Assembly: GCF_947493565.1 (NCBI RefSeq)
Contig: NZ_CANLRG010000004.1
Span: 1 to 64,000, forward strand
Direction: 5' to 3'
DNA: 64,000 nt
From: an uncultured Lutibacter sp.
GTDB taxonomy: Bacteria > Bacteroidota > Bacteroidia > Flavobacteriales > Flavobacteriaceae
Part shown: positions 33,635 to 43,936 of the stretch, piece by piece
Numbering within the stretch: the stretch's first letter is position 1
Layout: every line of letters begins with the position of its first letter
Made by a program: the position numbers and the translations under genes
The notes under the pieces: generated by a model
What the model was told of the DNA's origin: nothing
Database searches by the model: none
Seen by the model: the letters and a program-made list of their open reading frames with translations, nothing else

Positions 33635-34207
33635 ATGAAAACTGAAACACACTTTAACCAATATTTAATTACCAATAAATTTCAGTTTAATTTTAAAGGC
33701 ATTACAAATCAATTTTACACAAATAACCCTTTAAATAATAAAGAGAACACAAAAAATAAGTTTTATAATTCTTCAAAATTTGACAATCAAATAATTGATA
33801 GGATTTCTAAAAAAACAAGTCTTATTTTTTTAAAAGAAAATGAAACTCAAACCAACCTTTGCTTTATTAATAGTACAGAACTTACTAACGATTTTAAAAC
33901 CACATTTACTTTAAAAGATTTGTTTCATTATATATATGCGGTATTGCATTCTTCAATATATAAAGAAAAACATAAAGATTTTTTTAAGTTAATATATCCA
34001 CCAATGCCTTATCCAAAAAACATTAATACTTTTTTGGAATTAGTTGACCTTGGAAATAAATTAGTTAAACTCCATACATCAATACCTAAAAATTCTACAC
34101 ACTCTATGATACAAGATAGCCAAACGGAAAAAAAACAGGTTTTAAAAACTCAACTAAAATCTAAAACACTTGAATTGATTAAAAAAATTAACGAAATCGA
34201 GATTTAG
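33635..34207 (+). CDS. Orphan type ISP restriction-modification C-terminal specificity domain
   Basis: 190 residues. The stretch at about 90-150 (FTLKDLFHYIYAVLHS, then YPPMPYP, then FLELVDLGNKLVKLH) closely follows the C-terminal target-recognition domain of type ISP enzymes such as LlaGI and LlaBIII, where YIYAVLHSPxYR, PRIPFP and LxELGxxLxxLH recur. No helicase, nuclease or methyltransferase part is next to it. Residues 1-85 are basic and Asn-rich and unrecognised. It is either a relic or a stand-alone DNA-recognition protein. The ORF is intact. Confidence 0.7.
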   Translation: MKTETHFNQYLITNKFQFNFKGITNQFYTNNPLNNKENTKNKFYNSSKFDNQIIDRISKKTSLIFLKENETQTNLCFINSTELTNDFKTTFTLKDLFHYIYAVLHSSIYKEKHKDFFKLIYPPMPYPKNINTFLELVDLGNKLVKLHTSIPKNSTHSMIQDSQTEKKQVLKTQLKSKTLELIKKINEIEI

Positions 34208-34263
34208 TTCAAAAACATATTTTTAGTAACTTTAGCTGAATAATTAGTAAATCTGTAAACATT

Positions 34264-34635
34264 ATGAATTTAGGAGCATTTTCAATAAGTCTTGCTGTTA
34301 AAAACCTCAAGGCTTCAAAAGAATTTTATGAACACCTTGGGTTTAGTGTTTTTGCTGGAGCAATTGAAAATAATTATTTGATTATGAAAAATGAGAAATC
34401 ACTAATTGGCTTGTTTCAAGGAATGTTTGAAAACAACATTTTAACATTCAATCCAGGCTGGGATGAAAATGCTAATGTCTTAACAAAATATGATGATATT
34501 CGATTAATTCAACAACACCTTAAAAGTAAAAACATTCAATTAGAACGTGAAGTGGACGAAAAAACTTTAGGTCCTGGAAGCATTGTAGTCAAAGATCCTG
34601 ATGGTAATACTATTTTAATTGATCAACATATTTAG
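34264..34635 (+). CDS. VOC family protein
   Basis: 123 residues with the paired beta-alpha-beta-beta-beta modules of the glyoxalase/bleomycin-resistance superfamily (SLAVKNLKASKEFYEHLGF near the start, VVKDPDGNTILIDQ at the end). Members are metal-dependent isomerases, dioxygenases or drug-binding proteins. It is not the epimerase type expected with methylmalonyl-CoA. The substrate is unknown. Confidence 0.85.
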   Translation: MNLGAFSISLAVKNLKASKEFYEHLGFSVFAGAIENNYLIMKNEKSLIGLFQGMFENNILTFNPGWDENANVLTKYDDIRLIQQHLKSKNIQLEREVDEKTLGPGSIVVKDPDGNTILIDQHI

Positions 34636-34653
34636 TATCAAAAAGTTTTTTTT

Positions 34654-35282
34654 ATGGATACATATAAAGAAACATTTATTACTTGGAATACTATTGCTAA
34701 ATTTTATCAAGATAAGTTTATGGATTTAGATATCTACAACGATACTTATCAAATTTTAGTTGAATCTATACCTAAAAAAAAGCTAAAGTACTTGAAATAG
34801 GTTGTGGACCAGGTAATATTAGTAAATACCTGTTAACACAAAACCCTCAATTAAAATTAAAAGGTATTGATGTTTCTGAAAATATGATCCAATTAGCCAA
34901 AAAAAATAATCCGATAGCTGAATTTGAAATAATGGATGGCAGAAAAATCCATCTGCTAAAAGATTCTTTTGACGCCATAGTTTGCGGCTTTTGTATTCCA
35001 TATTTTTCAAATAAAGATTGTATTAAATTAATTAACGATTGTAATAATTTACTAAACAATTCAGGAATACTATACCTTAGTTTTGTAGAAGGAGACCCTA
35101 GTAATTCTGGTTTTATTTCTGGCAGTAGTGGTGCCCGAACATATTTTTATTATCATCAATTAAAATCATTAAAAAAAGTATTGAAAAATTACTCTTTCAA
35201 AATCATTGATATTTTCCATAAAAATTATAAAAAACCGAATAACATAAATGAAATACATACCATAATAATTTTAAAAAAGTAA
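34654..35282 (+). pseudogene. SAM-dependent methyltransferase split at an A8 run
   Basis: ATG 34654 opens a 48-codon frame ending at TAG 34798. From codon GCT 34782 the -1 frame continues AKVLEIGCGPGNISKYL to 35282; together they give about 209 residues, the normal size of a class I methyltransferase, with the SAM motif VLEIGCGPGN. The break lies in eight A (34774-34781). In the first frame the bases read A AAA AAG, the classic -1 slippery heptamer, so programmed frameshifting is possible besides mutation, phase variation or a base-count error. The second half is otherwise intact. Confidence 0.7.
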
Positions 35283-35328
35283 ATTAATTCTTTAATTATT
35301 TCAGATATTTGTAGCACTATTTTTAAAA

Positions 35329-36207
35329 ATGAACAACCCAAAAATCGCTTTAAAAACAACTTACTTAAGCATTTTAAGTAACCTTTTATTAGCTCTAATA
35401 AAAGCTGCTGCTGGTATCTTAGGAAATTCATATGCTTTAATTGCCGATGCAATAGAATCCACAACCGATATATTTTCATCATTTTTAGTATTCTTAGGTA
35501 TTAAATATGCCAACAAACCCCCTGATGAAAATCATCCATATGGTCATGGTAGAATTGAACCGCTAATCACTTTTTTAGTGGTGGGCTTTTTAATAATTTC
35601 AGCTACTGTAATTGCTTATGAAAGTATTCATCAAATACTTTCACCACAAAAAGCACCTAAACCTTGGACCTTAATTGTTTTAGGAATTATAATAATTTGG
35701 AAAGAAATTTCATACAGAATTGTACTTCACAAAAGTATTCAAACCAATAGTACTTCATTAAAAGCTGATGCTTGGCATCACCGTAGCGATGCAATAACTT
35801 CTATTACTGCTTTTATAGGCATTTCTATAGCATTAATTTTTGGGGAAGGTTTTGAAGCTGCTGATGATTGGGCTGCACTTTTTGCTTCTGCATTTATAAT
35901 TTACAACGCGTACTTAATATTTAGACCTGCCTTGGGTGAAATTATGGATGAACACGTGCATGATGATTTAATTGAAGAAATTAGAAATATTGCTATTACC
36001 GTTGAAGGCGTTTTAGGAACAGAAAAATGCTTTGTTAGAAAAACTGGAATGAAATATCATGTAGATTTACACGCTATTGTTAGTGGAGAAATTTCTGTTA
36101 AAGAAGGGCACTTAATTTCACATAATTTAAAAGACAGGTTACAAGAAAAAATACCTAATTTAAATGATGTATTAATTCATATTGAACCATTTAGAAAAGT
36201 TTTATAA
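35329..36207 (+). CDS. Cation diffusion facilitator transporter
   Basis: Exports divalent metals (Zn, Fe, Mn, Co) in exchange for protons. The 292 residues have six helices. IADAIESTTDI in helix 2 and DAWHHRSDAITS in helix 5 supply the metal-binding Asp and His of the site. HPYGHGRIEP follows helix 2 as in the family, and a C-terminal cytoplasmic domain (about 205-292) contains HVDLHAIV. The metal is uncertain. Confidence 0.93.
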   Translation: MNNPKIALKTTYLSILSNLLLALIKAAAGILGNSYALIADAIESTTDIFSSFLVFLGIKYANKPPDENHPYGHGRIEPLITFLVVGFLIISATVIAYESIHQILSPQKAPKPWTLIVLGIIIIWKEISYRIVLHKSIQTNSTSLKADAWHHRSDAITSITAFIGISIALIFGEGFEAADDWAALFASAFIIYNAYLIFRPALGEIMDEHVHDDLIEEIRNIAITVEGVLGTEKCFVRKTGMKYHVDLHAIVSGEISVKEGHLISHNLKDRLQEKIPNLNDVLIHIEPFRKVL

Positions 36208-36268
36208 TAAATTCTAATATAAAAAATCGGAACTTTATTGTATTTTTATCACGCTTAAAATTCTAATT

Positions 36269-36781
36269 ATGAGAAAAGCAGCAGTTGTATTATTCGTTAT
36301 TGTTTCAATGATTTCTTCTTGTGAAAATAAAAAAGAAATCAGTTCAATTTCACCTGTAAATTGGAATAAAAGAACCATTTATAATTCACTAAGTGATACT
36401 TTAAAATTTGGTAAAACCTACTTAGCAGTATATTCTCAAATATACAACAGTACCGAACATAGAACACATGATTTAACAGCAACTATAAGTATTAGAAATA
36501 CCAATTTAAAAGATACCATATACATTCAAAAAGCTGACTATTATAATACCAAAGGAAATTTAATAAGAACTTACTTTAACAAAACAATTTATATTTCACC
36601 TTTAGAAACTGTTGAAATTGTAATAGATGAAAGCGACAAAGAAGGCGGAACAGGTGCTAATTTTGTTTTTCATTGGATGATAAACCCAACTTTAAATGAA
36701 CCTTTATTTGAAGCTGTTATGATATCTACCACAGGTCAACAAGGTTTATCTTTTACAACTCAAGGAAAAAAAATAAACTAA
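36269..36781 (+). CDS. DUF3124 lipoprotein
   Basis: 170 residues with a lipoprotein signal (MISSC, Cys near 18) and one beta-sandwich domain resembling DUF3124 (KTYLAVYSQIYNSTEHRTHDLTATISIRN region, FVFHWM near the end). The function is unknown. It stands alone, and the 289-bp gap after it is AT-rich with nothing recognised. Confidence 0.8.
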   Translation: MRKAAVVLFVIVSMISSCENKKEISSISPVNWNKRTIYNSLSDTLKFGKTYLAVYSQIYNSTEHRTHDLTATISIRNTNLKDTIYIQKADYYNTKGNLIRTYFNKTIYISPLETVEIVIDESDKEGGTGANFVFHWMINPTLNEPLFEAVMISTTGQQGLSFTTQGKKIN

Positions 36782-37070
36782 AATTATTGATTTTTAATTT
36801 TATGTAAATACCTCAAAATATTTAATCTTCTTTTAAACAAAATTCAAACTTTTAGATTCATTTACTTGTTTTCTTTAAAAATACTTCAAGAAACTATTAT
36901 TTAAAAAAAACTGCTTTTAACTCTTTTTTCTTAACATATTCTTAAAAAAAACTCTATAAAATAGCAAAAAAAGCATATTATGTAAAAAATATATTCATTA
37001 TTTGTGTTTTCATAATAAATTATTTAATAACTTTATATGATTCAATACATTTCAACTAATTTTAACCGTT

Positions 37071-37556
37071 ATGGAAAAAAAATTTAAAGTGAAAGTTGAT
37101 GAATCTTACCTCTACGAATTTAAAGATTCGGACGCAAAAAGTTTAGACCTTTTAAAATTATCTAAATCCAAATTTCATTTAATAAATAATAACAAATCAT
37201 TTGATATAGAATTAGAGCAATCTCATTTTTATCAAAAACAATATGTTATTAAAGTAAATAAACATAGTTACAAAATTAAAATCTCTGATCAACTAGACTC
37301 CTTAATCAATAAAATGGGATTTTCAGTTGGAGCCGCAAAAAAAGAAAATAATATTAAAGCTCCAATGCCAGGAATGATTTTAAGTATAAATGTTAAAGAA
37401 GGTCAAAAAGTTAAAGAAGGGGAAACTTTAATGATTTTAGAAGCTATGAAAATGGAAAACACCATTGGTGCTCCAAAAGATGGAACTATAAAAGCCATCA
37501 ACACCAAAAGTGGTAACACCGTTGAAAAAGGTGAATTAATGATAGAGATGGCTTAA
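37071..37556 (+). CDS. Biotin carboxyl carrier protein of an acyl-CoA carboxylase
   Basis: Carries biotin between the carboxylase and carboxyltransferase sites. The 161 residues end in a biotinyl domain with the acceptor motif EAMKMEN (Lys near 130) and APMPGMI. The first ~90 residues form a beta domain that presumably docks to the complex. It is the first gene of a three-gene carboxylase operon, 40 nt before the biotin carboxylase gene. Confidence 0.93.
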   Translation: MEKKFKVKVDESYLYEFKDSDAKSLDLLKLSKSKFHLINNNKSFDIELEQSHFYQKQYVIKVNKHSYKIKISDQLDSLINKMGFSVGAAKKENNIKAPMPGMILSINVKEGQKVKEGETLMILEAMKMENTIGAPKDGTIKAINTKSGNTVEKGELMIEMA

Positions 37557-37596
37557 TTCTACAGTAACTTTAGTAAAGAACTTAAAAAATGTTCAA

Positions 37597-39042
37597 ATGA
37601 AAAAAATACTTATTGCAAATAGAGGAGAAATAGCCATTAGAGTAATGAAAACAGCAAAAAAGATGGGAATTAAAACAGTTGCTGTATATTCTGAAGTTGA
37701 TAGAAATGCTCCTCATGTAAGATTTGCAGATGAATCTGTTTGCATTGGAGAAGCACCATCTAATAAATCATATCTTTTAGGAGGGAAAATTATTGAAGAA
37801 GCAAAAAAACTAAATGTAGATGGTATACATCCTGGCTACGGTTTTTTAAGTGAAAATGCCAGTTTTGCTGAAGAAGTTGAAAAAAGTGGGCTTATATTTA
37901 TTGGCCCTAAATCTAAGTCTATTCAAATGATGGGAGATAAATTAGCAGCTAAAGAAGCTGTAAAAAATTACAATATCCCTATGGTCCCTGGAATAGATAA
38001 AGCAGTAACCGATCCTATTGAAGCATCAAAAATTGCTCGTCAAATTGGTTTTCCTATTTTAATTAAAGCTGCTGCTGGAGGTGGTGGTAAAGGCATGCGT
38101 ATTGTTGAAAAAGAAGCCGCTATTGAAGAACAAATGGCTAGAGCCATTAGCGAGGCTACTTCAGCTTTTGGAAATGGAGCCGTTTTTATTGAAAAATACA
38201 TTACCTCTCCACGCCATATTGAAATTCAAGTTTTAGCCGATAGTCATGGAACTATTCTTCATTTTTTTGAAAGAGAGTGTAGTATCCAGCGTCGTCATCA
38301 AAAAGTGATTGAAGAAGCTCCTTCATCAATTTTATCTCCTGAATTAAGAGAAGAAATGGGCAAAGCAGCTATATTGGTTGCAAAATCTTGCGATTATTTA
38401 GGAGCAGGAACTGTTGAATTTTTAATAGACAAAGAACTAAAATTCTATTTTTTAGAAATGAATACTCGCCTACAAGTTGAACACCCTGTAACCGAACTAA
38501 TTTCTGGAGTAGATTTAGTAGAACAACAAATAAGAATTGCTTGTGGTGAAGCCTTGCAAATCAAACAAAAAGACCTTAAAATTAATGGCCATGCCTTAGA
38601 GTTAAGGGTTTATGCTGAAGATCCATTAAATAATTTTTTACCTAGCGTTGGAAACTTAAGCACCTATAAAATTCCTGTTGGAAAAGGGATAAGAGTTGAT
38701 GATGGCTTTGAGGAAGGAATGGATATTCCAATTTATTATGATCCTATGCTTTCCAAACTAATTACCTATGGAAAAACACGTATAGAAGCTATCCAAATAA
38801 TGATTGAAGCTATAAATGATTATAAAATATCGGGAGCTATGACAACTTTACCTTTTGGAAAATTTGTTTGCGAACATGAAGCCTTTAGAACTGGAAATTT
38901 TGATACTCATTTTGTAAAAAATTATTATTCTGCAGAAAAACTAAAACATGAAATTGAAGAAGAAGCCAAATTAGCAGCTTTAATTGGACTAAACATTTAT
39001 TTAGAAGAACAAAAGCAATTAAAAATACCAAATACAAACTAA
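37597..39042 (+). CDS. Biotin carboxylase subunit of an acyl-CoA carboxylase
   Basis: Carboxylates biotin with bicarbonate and ATP. The 481 residues match AccC/PccA biotin carboxylase domains: [11 protein letters not shown] at the start, the glycine-rich ATP loop [14 protein letters not shown] near 165, and the catalytic [14 protein letters not shown] near 285. It is a stand-alone subunit and not fused to the carrier. Together with its neighbours it probably forms a propionyl-CoA carboxylase. Confidence 0.93.
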   Translation: MKKILIANRGEIAIRVMKTAKKMGIKTVAVYSEVDRNAPHVRFADESVCIGEAPSNKSYLLGGKIIEEAKKLNVDGIHPGYGFLSENASFAEEVEKSGLIFIGPKSKSIQMMGDKLAAKEAVKNYNIPMVPGIDKAVTDPIEASKIARQIGFPILIKAAAGGGGKGMRIVEKEAAIEEQMARAISEATSAFGNGAVFIEKYITSPRHIEIQVLADSHGTILHFFERECSIQRRHQKVIEEAPSSILSPELREEMGKAAILVAKSCDYLGAGTVEFLIDKELKFYFLEMNTRLQVEHPVTELISGVDLVEQQIRIACGEALQIKQKDLKINGHALELRVYAEDPLNNFLPSVGNLSTYKIPVGKGIRVDDGFEEGMDIPIYYDPMLSKLITYGKTRIEAIQIMIEAINDYKISGAMTTLPFGKFVCEHEAFRTGNFDTHFVKNYYSAEKLKHEIEEEAKLAALIGLNIYLEEQKQLKIPNTN

Positions 39043-39052
39043 GCAAAAAACT

Positions 39053-40606
39053 ATGGAAACTCAAAAAGAAACTAAAATTGAAAAATTAGATAAAAGAGTT
39101 GCTTTAGCGCACTTAGGAGGTGGTGAAGAAAGAATAAAAAAACAACATTCTAAGAAAAAATTAACTGCAAGAGAGCGCATTAACTACCTACTAGACGAAG
39201 GTTCTTTTGAAGAAATGGGTGTATTAGTTACACATAGAACAACCGATTTTGGAATGGAAAATCAAATTTATTTTGGTGATGGTGTTGTAACTGGTTATGG
39301 AACCATTGACGGAAGGTTGGTATATGTTTTTGCTCAAGATTTTACAGTTTTTGGAGGCGCTTTATCTGAAACACATGCTGAAAAAATTTGTAAAATTATG
39401 GATCAAGCGGTTAAAGTTGGCGCACCTTGTATAGGTTTAAATGATTCTGGTGGAGCAAGAATTCAAGAAGGAGTTCGTTCATTAGGTGGATATGCAGATA
39501 TTTTTTATAGAAATGTACAATCTTCTGGAGTAATTCCACAAATTTCAGCCATTATGGGACCGTGTGCAGGAGGAGCTGTTTATTCACCAGCTATGACAGA
39601 TTTTACACTAATGGTACAAGACACTAGCTATATGTTTGTAACTGGCCCAAACGTAGTTAAAACCGTAACAAATGAAGAAGTAACTTCAGAAGAGTTAGGA
39701 GGTGCTAGCACGCATGCCACAAAATCTGGCGTTACACACATTACTTCAGCAAATGACATTCAGTGCTTAGAAGATATTAAAACCTTAATAAGTTATATCC
39801 CTCAAAACAATAAATCATCCACAAAAAAATTACCCTATGAATTGGGAGATGAATTACGTTTAAATTTAGAAAATTTAGTACCTGAAAACACCAATAAACC
39901 TTATGATATGCATGATGTTATTAAAGGCATTATTGATGATGATTCTTTTTTTGAAATTCAAAAAGATTTTGCTGAAAATATTATTGTAGGTTTTGCAAGA
40001 ATTGCAGGAAGAAGTATTGGAATTGTAGCTAACCAGCCTATGTTTTTAGCTGGTTGTTTAGATGTAAATAGCTCTATAAAAGGCGCTAGATTTACACGTT
40101 TTTGTGATTGTTTTAATATTCCATTATTGGTTTTAGTTGATGTTCCTGGTTTTTTACCTGGAACGGATCAAGAATGGAATGGCATCATTAAAAATGGAGC
40201 TAAATTATTATATGCATTAAGTGAAGCTACTGTTCCAAGAGTTACATTAATCACTAGAAAAGCTTATGGAGGAGCATATGATGTAATGAACTCTAAACAC
40301 ATTGGAGCAGATATGAATTTTGCTTGGCCAACTGCTGAAATTGCTGTTATGGGTGCCAAAGGTGCTGCTGAAATAATTTTTAAGAATGAAATAAAAGCTG
40401 CATCAAACCCAGAAGCTAAGTGGAAAGAAAAAGAAGCTGAATATGCTTATAAATTTGCAGATCCATATAGAGCGGCAAGAAGAGGATTTATCGATGAAGT
40501 CATTTATCCTAAAAACACGCGCCGAAAATTAATAAAAGCTTTCCAAATGCTTGAAGGAAAAGAGGTTGTTAGGCCAAAAAGAAAACATGGAAACATACCT
40601 TTATAA
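39053..40606 (+). CDS. Acyl-CoA carboxylase carboxyltransferase (probable propionyl-CoA carboxylase beta)
   Basis: Transfers the carboxyl group from biotin to an acyl-CoA. The 517 residues have the two crotonase-fold halves of the PccB family, with GGARIQEGV and [12 protein letters not shown] (first oxyanion hole) and [13 protein letters not shown] and [10 protein letters not shown] (second). Length and sequence fit propionyl-CoA carboxylase better than the split AccA/AccD of fatty acid synthesis. The product methylmalonyl-CoA would link it to B12 mutases. Confidence 0.92.
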   Translation: METQKETKIEKLDKRVALAHLGGGEERIKKQHSKKKLTARERINYLLDEGSFEEMGVLVTHRTTDFGMENQIYFGDGVVTGYGTIDGRLVYVFAQDFTVFGGALSETHAEKICKIMDQAVKVGAPCIGLNDSGGARIQEGVRSLGGYADIFYRNVQSSGVIPQISAIMGPCAGGAVYSPAMTDFTLMVQDTSYMFVTGPNVVKTVTNEEVTSEELGGASTHATKSGVTHITSANDIQCLEDIKTLISYIPQNNKSSTKKLPYELGDELRLNLENLVPENTNKPYDMHDVIKGIIDDDSFFEIQKDFAENIIVGFARIAGRSIGIVANQPMFLAGCLDVNSSIKGARFTRFCDCFNIPLLVLVDVPGFLPGTDQEWNGIIKNGAKLLYALSEATVPRVTLITRKAYGGAYDVMNSKHIGADMNFAWPTAEIAVMGAKGAAEIIFKNEIKAASNPEAKWKEKEAEYAYKFADPYRAARRGFIDEVIYPKNTRRKLIKAFQMLEGKEVVRPKRKHGNIPL

Positions 40607-40721
40607 AAAAATAAAATTTTGTAAGGTTAATTAAAAAGATACGTCAAAAGTTAAAAGAGTTACACATTTTTTTAAAAATTCATTTTGATATTTAATGTTC
40701 TTTTGGTTAGTAACTCTTTGG

Positions 40722-40753
40722 AAAAAGTCTATAGTTTAAACTATAGACTTTTT
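40722..40753. terminator. Bidirectional terminator between the carboxylase operon and clpS
   Basis: A perfect 32-nt palindrome, AAAAAGTCTATAGTTT with its complement, with A and T runs outside. It ends the carboxylase operon on plus and clpS on minus; its last base adjoins the clpS stop. Confidence 0.85.
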
Positions 40754-41029
40754 TTATATGATTTCTGCAGATAACCCCTTTGTTAAAAGCCTAGTACAAC
40801 GAGGTTTTAAATCGTTATATTCTCCTGTTTTAACTGTGCATTTACCCTTATAATGAACTAGTAATGCACATTGTTCTGCTTGTTCTAATGTATGATCACA
40901 AATTTCAATCAACGAATCTATTACGTGATCAAAAGTATTTACATCATCATTAAACAATACTATTTCGTTTTGATTTATTTCTTTTTCACAAACATCAATA
41001 TCTTCTTGTATTTTTCTTTTTGTACTCAT
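40754..41029 (-). CDS. clpS: ATP-dependent Clp protease adaptor ClpS
   Basis: Delivers N-degron substrates to the ClpAP protease. The 91 residues have an unstructured N-terminus and the ClpS core: VLFNDDVNTFDHVIDSL (with the Asn-Asp-Asp of the substrate pocket), EQAEQCALLVHYKGKCTVKTG. Length is normal. It lies 17 nt after prmA on the same strand and the two may be cotranscribed. Confidence 0.93.
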   Translation of the reverse strand: MSTKRKIQEDIDVCEKEINQNEIVLFNDDVNTFDHVIDSLIEICDHTLEQAEQCALLVHYKGKCTVKTGEYNDLKPRCTRLLTKGLSAEII

Positions 41030-41046
41030 AGTGCTAAAATAAAAAA

Positions 41047-41877
41047 TTATTTTAAATATTTCAAAGCCACCCAGTTATTACGCTCAATTACAGTGTCTAG
41101 CTTTAACTGATACTTGGAAACTTCAGCATCAATAATTGGAATATCTTCTTTATAAAAACCACTAAATAAAATGATTCCATCTTTATTTAAACAATTCATA
41201 TAGGCTTGCATGTCATTTAACAAAATATTTCTATTAATATTTGCTATAATTACATCGTATTTTTTGTTGATCAACAACGTTGCATCTCCTTCAAAAACGG
41301 TAATATGTTTACAATTGTTTCTCTGAACATTCTCTAAGGAATTTTCATAACACCAAGTGTCAATATCAATGGCATCAATTGGTTTTGCTCCTTTCATTTC
41401 AGTAAAAATTGCTAGTATTCCAGTTCCACAACCCATATCCAGTACTTTTTTATTTGCTAAATCTAAACTTAACAAATGTTGAATCATCATATGTGTTGTT
41501 TCATGGTGACCCGTACCAAAGCTCATTTTGGGTTCAATAACAATATCAAATTCTAAGTTTGGATTCTCGTGAAATGGTGCTCTAACACTCACTTTTCCAT
41601 CAACTTGTATTGGGTTAAAATTCTTTTCCCATTCACTATTCCAATTTATTTGCTCAATTACCTCTTCTTTAATAGTAAAATTAAATTCTTCTGAGTTTAA
41701 AATTTGAATCGTGTTTAAAATCTGTTCATTCCAATCGTTTTCTTGAATATAAGCCGTTACACCATCTTCATTCTCAACAAAACTTTCAAAACCTGCAAAA
41801 CCTAATTGAGCTATTAAAATTTCTGTAGCTGGCTCTTTAGGCGCAACTGTAAACGTGTAACCGATATATTTAATCAT
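41047..41877 (-). CDS. prmA: Ribosomal protein L11 methyltransferase
   Basis: Trimethylates ribosomal protein L11. The 276 residues match Bacteroidota PrmA, with an N-terminal L11-binding region (IGYTFTVAPKEPATEILIAQL), the SAM motif VLDMGCGTGIL near 143 and the catalytic NINRNIL segment (NxNPxxL type). The segment FGTGHHETTHMM is the family's conserved loop. It lies downstream of tpiA, with a terminator between. Confidence 0.93.
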   Translation of the reverse strand: MIKYIGYTFTVAPKEPATEILIAQLGFAGFESFVENEDGVTAYIQENDWNEQILNTIQILNSEEFNFTIKEEVIEQINWNSEWEKNFNPIQVDGKVSVRAPFHENPNLEFDIVIEPKMSFGTGHHETTHMMIQHLLSLDLANKKVLDMGCGTGILAIFTEMKGAKPIDAIDIDTWCYENSLENVQRNNCKHITVFEGDATLLINKKYDVIIANINRNILLNDMQAYMNCLNKDGIILFSGFYKEDIPIIDAEVSKYQLKLDTVIERNNWVALKYLK

Positions 41878-41902
41878 TATTTTCTTATTTTAAAAATGCA
41901 AA

Positions 41903-41939
41903 AATACGGTTTCCTTTCCTAATGAAAGAAAACCGTATT
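41903..41939 (-). terminator. Terminator downstream of tpiA
   Basis: AATACGGTTT pairs with AAACCGTATT, extended inside by CTTTC with GAAAG. On the minus strand it is followed by five T. Confidence 0.85.
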
Positions 41940-41966
41940 AATATTTATACTAAATTTAAGTTTTAC

Positions 41967-42725
41967 TTAAAATGAATTTACCAATGCTAAAAAATCATCT
42001 GCATTTAAAGCTGCACCTCCAATAAGTCCTCCATCCACATCTGGATTCGAAAAAATTTCTTTGGCATTTGCAGGTTTCACGCTTCCGCCATATAAAATTG
42101 AAACATTTTCTGCAATCTCATTATTGTATTTATCAGTAATAATTTTTCTAATAAAAGCGTGCATTTCTTGTGCTTGTTCAGGTGAAGCTGTTTCTCCAGT
42201 TCCAATAGCCCAAACTGGTTCGTAAGCTAAAATTATATGTTTCCAAGCCGAAGCATCTAAATGAAATAATGCATTTTTAATTTGACTTTCAACAACCTCA
42301 AAGTGTTTTCCTGATTTTCTATCTTCTAAAACCTCTCCAAAGCAAAAAATAACTTCCATTTTATTTTCTAAAGCAGTATTTACCTTTTCAGCTAAAATAG
42401 CATCTGTTTCACCAAAATATTCTCTACGTTCAGAATGTCCTAAAATTACAGTTGTTACATCTACAGATTTTAACATCTCTGCAGAAACTTCTCCAGTATA
42501 GGCTCCACTTTTAGCTTGATGCATGTTTTGTGCAGCAACCTCTACTTTAGTTCCTTTTGCCTTACTTGCCACTTTTTGTAAGCTAACAAATGTAGGTGCT
42601 ACAATAACTCTTGTATTTTTTAAAGTTGTTTTTTTAACTTTTTTTATAATCTTTTTAACCAACGATTTAGAAGCATCTAAATCATTATTCATTTTCCAGT
42701 TACCTGCTACTATTTGTTTTCTCAT
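41967..42725 (-). CDS. tpiA: Triosephosphate isomerase
   Basis: Interconverts dihydroxyacetone phosphate and glyceraldehyde 3-phosphate. The 252 residues carry the N-terminal AGNWKMN (catalytic Lys), ILGHSERR (His) and AYEPVWAIGTG (Glu plus loop 6), and the phosphate-binding LYGGSVKP and GGLIGGAAL. All catalytic residues are present. A TAAATTTG box lies about 40 nt upstream at plus 42765-42772. Confidence 0.97.
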   Translation of the reverse strand: MRKQIVAGNWKMNNDLDASKSLVKKIIKKVKKTTLKNTRVIVAPTFVSLQKVASKAKGTKVEVAAQNMHQAKSGAYTGEVSAEMLKSVDVTTVILGHSERREYFGETDAILAEKVNTALENKMEVIFCFGEVLEDRKSGKHFEVVESQIKNALFHLDASAWKHIILAYEPVWAIGTGETASPEQAQEMHAFIRKIITDKYNNEIAENVSILYGGSVKPANAKEIFSNPDVDGGLIGGAALNADDFLALVNSF

Positions 42726-42866
42726 TTTATTATTTTTTACTTTTTACCGTTCTAATTAATCATACAAATTTACAATTTATAGCTTATAAATATATTTAAA
42801 AATAGGGATGTTTACGCAATCGTTTTCGATTGATAATCAAACCAAAACACTAATTAAAACTCATTT

Positions 42867-42899
42867 TTGAACATCAAAAAGTTAAAATTAGTACTTTTG
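42867..42899 (+). promoter_or_regulatory. Promoter of pyrF
   Basis: TTG at 42867-42869 and TACTTTTG at 42892-42899 are 22 nt apart, consistent with the Bacteroidota consensus. The pyrF ATG at 42921 is 21 nt downstream. Confidence 0.65.
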
Positions 42900-42920
42900 C
42901 ATAATTCTTTATTAAAACCT

Positions 42921-43748
42921 ATGAACAAACTAGAACTTATTTCACAAATACAGCAAAAAAAATCTTTTTTATGTATTGGTTTAGATGTGGATTTGGCAAA
43001 AATTCCAACGCACCTTCTTTCTGAAAGCGATCCTATTTTTGAATTTAATAAACAAATTATTGACGCTACTCATCATTTAGCGGTAGCTTATAAACCCAAC
43101 ACTGCATTTTATGAAGCTTATGGTATTAAAGGCTGGGTAGCGTTAGAAAAAACCATTAATTATATTAATGAAAAATATCCCGAAATTTTTACCATTGCCG
43201 ATGCTAAACGTGGTGACATTGGAAATACCTCAACGATGTATGCTAAAGCTTTTTTTGAAGATTTAAATTTTGATTCAGTTACAGTAGCTCCGTATATGGG
43301 TAGCGATTCTGTAGAACCTTTTTTAGCTTTTAACAATAAGCACACCATACTTTTGGCATTAACGTCAAATAAAGGTGGTTTAGATTTTCAAGGACTTAAA
43401 ACAGATAATAGCGAATTATATAAAGAAGTTTTAAAAACTGCATTAACTTGGAAAAATTCTGAAAACTTAATGTTTGTTGTTGGAGCAACCAAAGCTGAGT
43501 ACTTTAAAGATATTAGACAGATAGTACCTAATCATTTTTTATTAGTTCCAGGTGTAGGTGCTCAAGGTGGAAATTTACAAGATGTTTGTAAATATGGCTT
43601 AAATAATAATTGTGGGTTATTGATCAATTCTTCGAGAGGAATTATTTATGCTGGAAATGACAAAGGTTTTGCATTAAAAGCTAAAGATGAAGCTTTTAAA
43701 CTTCAACAAGAAATGGAGCAAATTCTACACAAAAAAAGCCAAGGTTAA
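42921..43748 (+). CDS. pyrF: Orotidine 5'-phosphate decarboxylase
   Basis: Last step of UMP synthesis. About 275 residues, the longer type 2 form used by Bacteroidota and mycobacteria. ATG 42921 is chosen because the longer frame would start inside the promoter. The catalytic core [11 protein letters not shown] is near 95-105, with VPGVGAQGG and [10 protein letters not shown] as phosphate-binding segments. The final codons form one arm of a hairpin. Confidence 0.95.
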   Translation: MNKLELISQIQQKKSFLCIGLDVDLAKIPTHLLSESDPIFEFNKQIIDATHHLAVAYKPNTAFYEAYGIKGWVALEKTINYINEKYPEIFTIADAKRGDIGNTSTMYAKAFFEDLNFDSVTVAPYMGSDSVEPFLAFNNKHTILLALTSNKGGLDFQGLKTDNSELYKEVLKTALTWKNSENLMFVVGATKAEYFKDIRQIVPNHFLLVPGVGAQGGNLQDVCKYGLNNNCGLLINSSRGIIYAGNDKGFALKAKDEAFKLQQEMEQILHKKSQG

Positions 43749-43762
43749 TGACTCCTTGGCTT
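43736..43762 (+). terminator. Hairpin overlapping the pyrF stop codon
   Basis: AAGCCAAGG pairs with CCTTGGCTT and the pyrF TAA lies in the loop. There is no strong T run after it, so it may be a weak terminator or mRNA 3' stabiliser. Confidence 0.5.
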
Positions 43763-43936
43763 ATATAATTCAAACAATTACGTTGTTGTTTTTCAGTTTT
43801 GTAAATTAATTCAAACAATTATACATCTGAAAACAAAGTTTTGTAATTTGTAAACTAAAATACTTGGAAAAAAGAGTGACTCTTATAAAATTGATATGAA
43901 TTACTTAAATTTTGAAGTAAACTATCTAGTTTCAAA

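Noticed and set aside
34264-34635. VOC protein as methylmalonyl-CoA epimerase for the carboxylase pathway
   Set aside because: It is on the other side of a metal transporter and lipoprotein, and its motifs are those of generic VOC proteins rather than the epimerase.
43767-43821. Repeat AATTCAAACAATTA at 43767 and 43808
   Set aside because: Two short AT-rich copies 41 bp apart after pyrF with no further structure; likely chance or local duplication.
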